Shown: positions 62,012-64,000 of the stretch, piece by piece
How the letters are laid out: every line of letters starts with the position of its first letter
Position numbering within the stretch: position 1 is the stretch's first letter
NCBI GenBank assembly: GCA_964466035.1
Contig: CAYXLR010000001.1
Coordinates: 124,001-188,000, forward strand
Source of the DNA: JANQEA01 sp964466035
GTDB lineage: Bacteria > Bipolaricaulota > Bipolaricaulia > UBA7950 > UBA9294
DNA: 64,000 bases
Reading direction: 5' to 3'
Made by a program: the position numbers and the translations under genes
Notes under the pieces: generated by a model
What the model saw: only the letters and a program-made list of their open reading frames with translations
Told to the model about the DNA's origin: nothing
Databases searched by the model: none

Positions 62012-64000
62012 ATGTACGATCGATTCTCGCAAGAGTCGATGGAGATCATCGCGATCTCGCAGGAGGAGGCCGAGAGCTGGCGGCACAGCTACGTCGGCAC
62101 GGAGCATCTCCTTCTCGCGTTCCTCAAGATCACCGACAGCGAGGTGTATCGCTTCCTCACGTCGAACGGCGTTACCTACGACAAGGTCGCCACGCTCCTC
62201 GAAGAGGAGAAGGAGCGCGGCGAGGTCCGTCTCTCCGCCGACGATCTCGAACCGACCGCGCGGCTGAAGCGGGTCATGAAGATCGCCTTCGAGGAGGCGC
62301 GGCGCGCGGGGTTGAACACGATCCGGCCCGAGCACCTGCTGATGGGGCTGCTCCGCGAAGGGGAAGGGACCGGCGCGGCGCTCCTCCATCACTTCGGCGT
62401 CGATCTGAACAAGTCGCGCGGCTACTTCCTCCCGCCGGGCGGCGCCGTCGGCATGACGGTGCGGACGACCCGACGGGGCGCCCAGCGAAAGGGCGACCTG
62501 TCGGAGTTCGGCCGGAACCTCGTCGAGGAGGCGATGGCCGGAAACCTCGATCCGGTGATCGGCCGCGAGGAGGAGATGGAGCGGATCATCCAGACCCTCA
62601 CCCGCCGCCGGAAGAACAACCCGGCGCTGATCGGCGAGTCGGGCGTCGGGAAGACGGCCGTCGTCGAGGGGCTCGCGCAGCGGATCGCCAGCGGGGACGT
62701 CCCGGCCCTCCTCCGCTCGAAGGAGATCATCGAGCTCGACATGGCGTCGGTCGTCGCCGGGACGAAGTACCGCGGCGAGTTCGAGCAGCGGCTGAAGGCG
62801 TTGATCAACAAGGTCGCCGAGGAGGACAACGTGATCCTGTTCATCGACGAGCTTCAGACCGTCGTCGGGGCCGGCGGGGCGGAAGGGGCGATCGACGCGT
62901 CGTCGATCCTCAAGCCGCCGCTCGCCTCCGGCGCGATCCAGTGCATCGGGACGGCGACCCTCGACGAGTACCGCAAGTCGGTCGAGAAGGACCCCGCGCT
63001 CAAGCGGCGATTCAAGACGATCTACGTCGAGGAGCCGACGGTCGAGGAGACGGTGAAGATCCTGAAGGGGCTCCGGCCGCAGTACGAGAAGCACCACGGC
63101 GTCAGGGTCACCGACGACGCGCTCCAGCAGGCGGCGCGCCTTTCGGATCGGTACGTCACCGACCAGTTCCTCCCCGACAAGGCGATCGATCTGATCGACG
63201 AGACGGCGGCCCGGATCAAGCTCCAGCGAACCCGGATTCCCGACGAGGCGCGGGAGCTGATGGAAAAGGTCGACGGGCTCGACGAGCAGGAGCGGGAAGC
63301 GGTCGCCGGTCAGCATTACGAGCAGGCGGCGGGCCTCCGCGATCGGAAGGCGGAGCTGATCACGCGGATCGAGGAGCTGAGCGAGACGGCGTACGCGGGG
63401 AACGACCTCCAGGTGACCGGGCGGGAGATCGCGCAGATGGTCGCGATGTGGACCGGCGTCCCGATCGGGCACGTCCAGGAGGAGGAAACCGCCCGGATGG
63501 TCAACATGGAGGAGAAGGTCCACGAGCGGCTGATCGCGCAGGACGAGGCGGTCCGCGCCGTCTCCCGATCGATCCGCCGCGCGTACGCCGGGGTGAAGAA
63601 CCCGAGGCGCCCGGTCGGGGTGTTCATGTTCCTCGGCCCGACCGGCGTCGGGAAGACCGAGCTCTCCAAGACGCTGGCCGAGTTCCTGTTCGGCGACGAG
63701 GACGCCCTGGTCCGCGTCGACATGTCCGAGTACATGGAGCGGTTCTCCGTCTCCCGTCTGACCGGCGCTCCGCCGGGCTACATCGGCTACGAGGAGGCGG
63801 GCGAGCTGACGGAGAAGGTCCGCCATCGCCCGTATTCGGTCGTCCTGTTCGACGAGATCGAGAAGGCGCACCGCGACGTGTTCAACATCCTCCTTCAGGT
63901 GATGGAGGACGGGATCCTCACCGACTCGCAGGGCCGCCGCGTCGACTTCCGCAACACGGTCCTCATCATGACGTCGAACGTCGGGAGCGAGCTGATCACC
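62012..64000 (+). CDS. clpC: AAA+ unfoldase ClpC/ClpA family (partial)
   Basis: 663 codons are present; the 3' end is beyond the window. Clp N-domain repeats (1-145: RFSQESMEIIAISQEEAESWRHSYVGTEHLLLAFL and the second repeat near RPEHLLMGLL) come first. The first AAA module follows (Walker A IGESGVGKTA, Walker B VILFIDELQTVVGAGGAEGA), then a short UVR-like middle domain (about 415-455, EREAVAGQHYEQAAGLRDRKAEL) typical of ClpC. The second AAA module has FLGPTGVGKTELSK and VLFDEIEKAH. The GEPG of the first Walker A is GESG here, and DEIHT is DELQT. It would feed ClpP or act as a chaperone. GAGGAGGG precedes ATG 62012. Confidence 0.95.
   Translation, partial: MYDRFSQESMEIIAISQEEAESWRHSYVGTEHLLLAFLKITDSEVYRFLTSNGVTYDKVATLLEEEKERGEVRLSADDLEPTARLKRVMKIAFEEARRAGLNTIRPEHLLMGLLREGEGTGAALLHHFGVDLNKSRGYFLPPGGAVGMTVRTTRRGAQRKGDLSEFGRNLVEEAMAGNLDPVIGREEEMERIIQTLTRRRKNNPALIGESGVGKTAVVEGLAQRIASGDVPALLRSKEIIELDMASVVAGTKYRGEFEQRLKALINKVAEEDNVILFIDELQTVVGAGGAEGAIDASSILKPPLASGAIQCIGTATLDEYRKSVEKDPALKRRFKTIYVEEPTVEETVKILKGLRPQYEKHHGVRVTDDALQQAARLSDRYVTDQFLPDKAIDLIDETAARIKLQRTRIPDEARELMEKVDGLDEQEREAVAGQHYEQAAGLRDRKAELITRIEELSETAYAGNDLQVTGREIAQMVAMWTGVPIGHVQEEETARMVNMEEKVHERLIAQDEAVRAVSRSIRRAYAGVKNPRRPVGVFMFLGPTGVGKTELSKTLAEFLFGDEDALVRVDMSEYMERFSVSRLTGAPPGYIGYEEAGELTEKVRHRPYSVVLFDEIEKAHRDVFNILLQVMEDGILTDSQGRRVDFRNTVLIMTSNVGSELIT

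Overview
The window is a gene-dense, high-GC bacterial chromosome segment with no plasmid, phage, IS or CRISPR signature. The host is a diderm: it has LPS-export genes (lptB, lptC), lipoprotein genes (lgt, lnt), a YidC with a large periplasmic domain, and an O-antigen-ligase-like protein. It probably lives anaerobically (nrdD/nrdG, a Thermotoga-type single-cluster ferredoxin). The short SAH hydrolase also looks Thermotoga-like. DUF4384/PEGA/PKD secreted proteins and the overall style would fit a deep-branching candidate phylum such as Bipolaricaulota (Acetothermia). That placement is an impression from protein style, not a measured result.

Layout. 0-3 kb: response regulator (cut by the edge), histidine kinase and a Crp/Fnr regulator with a self-operator-like site, then tRNA-Leu(CAG). 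3-5.6 kb: mraY overlapping an unknown gene with a nuclease-fold-like C-terminus. 5.6-11.4 kb: a secreted PKD protein, an ECF sigma factor with a membrane anti-sigma-like partner carrying a glycogen-binding-type domain, and a TolB-like lipoprotein. 11.4-16.7 kb: lnt, lgt, lptB, lptC, pyrG. 16.8-19.8 kb: secG, two peptide-ABC ATPases, rdgB. 19.8-24.5 kb: hrcA-grpE-dnaK-dnaJ under CIRCE. 24.6-36.6 kb: secA, a repeat cluster, ligase-TPR protein, geranylgeranyl-reductase-like enzyme, gpsA, ctpA, ahcY, EamA transporter, patatin, ferredoxin. 36.7-43.8 kb: a TatT-like secreted protein, an ABC exporter, glnA, a recombination scar, a DEAD-box helicase and a small lipoprotein. 43.8-51.3 kb: adenosine-specific kinase, hisS, riboflavin genes, then yidC-khpB-mnmE. 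51.3-54.8 kb: repeat array, recJ, secF, rpsT. 55-64 kb: nrdDG, trpS, a GlmU acetyltransferase domain, prs, rplY, pth, clpC (cut by the edge).

Most genes sit in tightly packed operons with 4-bp stop/start overlaps. Good sigma-70-type promoters (17 +/- 1 spacing) can be read in front of many units. Several of them place the start codon so close to the -10 box, with no Shine-Dalgarno, that the mRNAs should be nearly leaderless.

The most unusual signals are outside ordinary gene calls. Two 91-bp direct repeats between dnaK and dnaJ each encode, in frame and with mostly third-position differences, an alternative DnaK C-terminal tail with its own stop codon. A second glnA 3' tail lies downstream of glnA, next to a truncated acetyltransferase. 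rpsT appears to start at AUU. Lnt lacks its catalytic lysine. Several intergenic regions are built of arrays of small hairpins.
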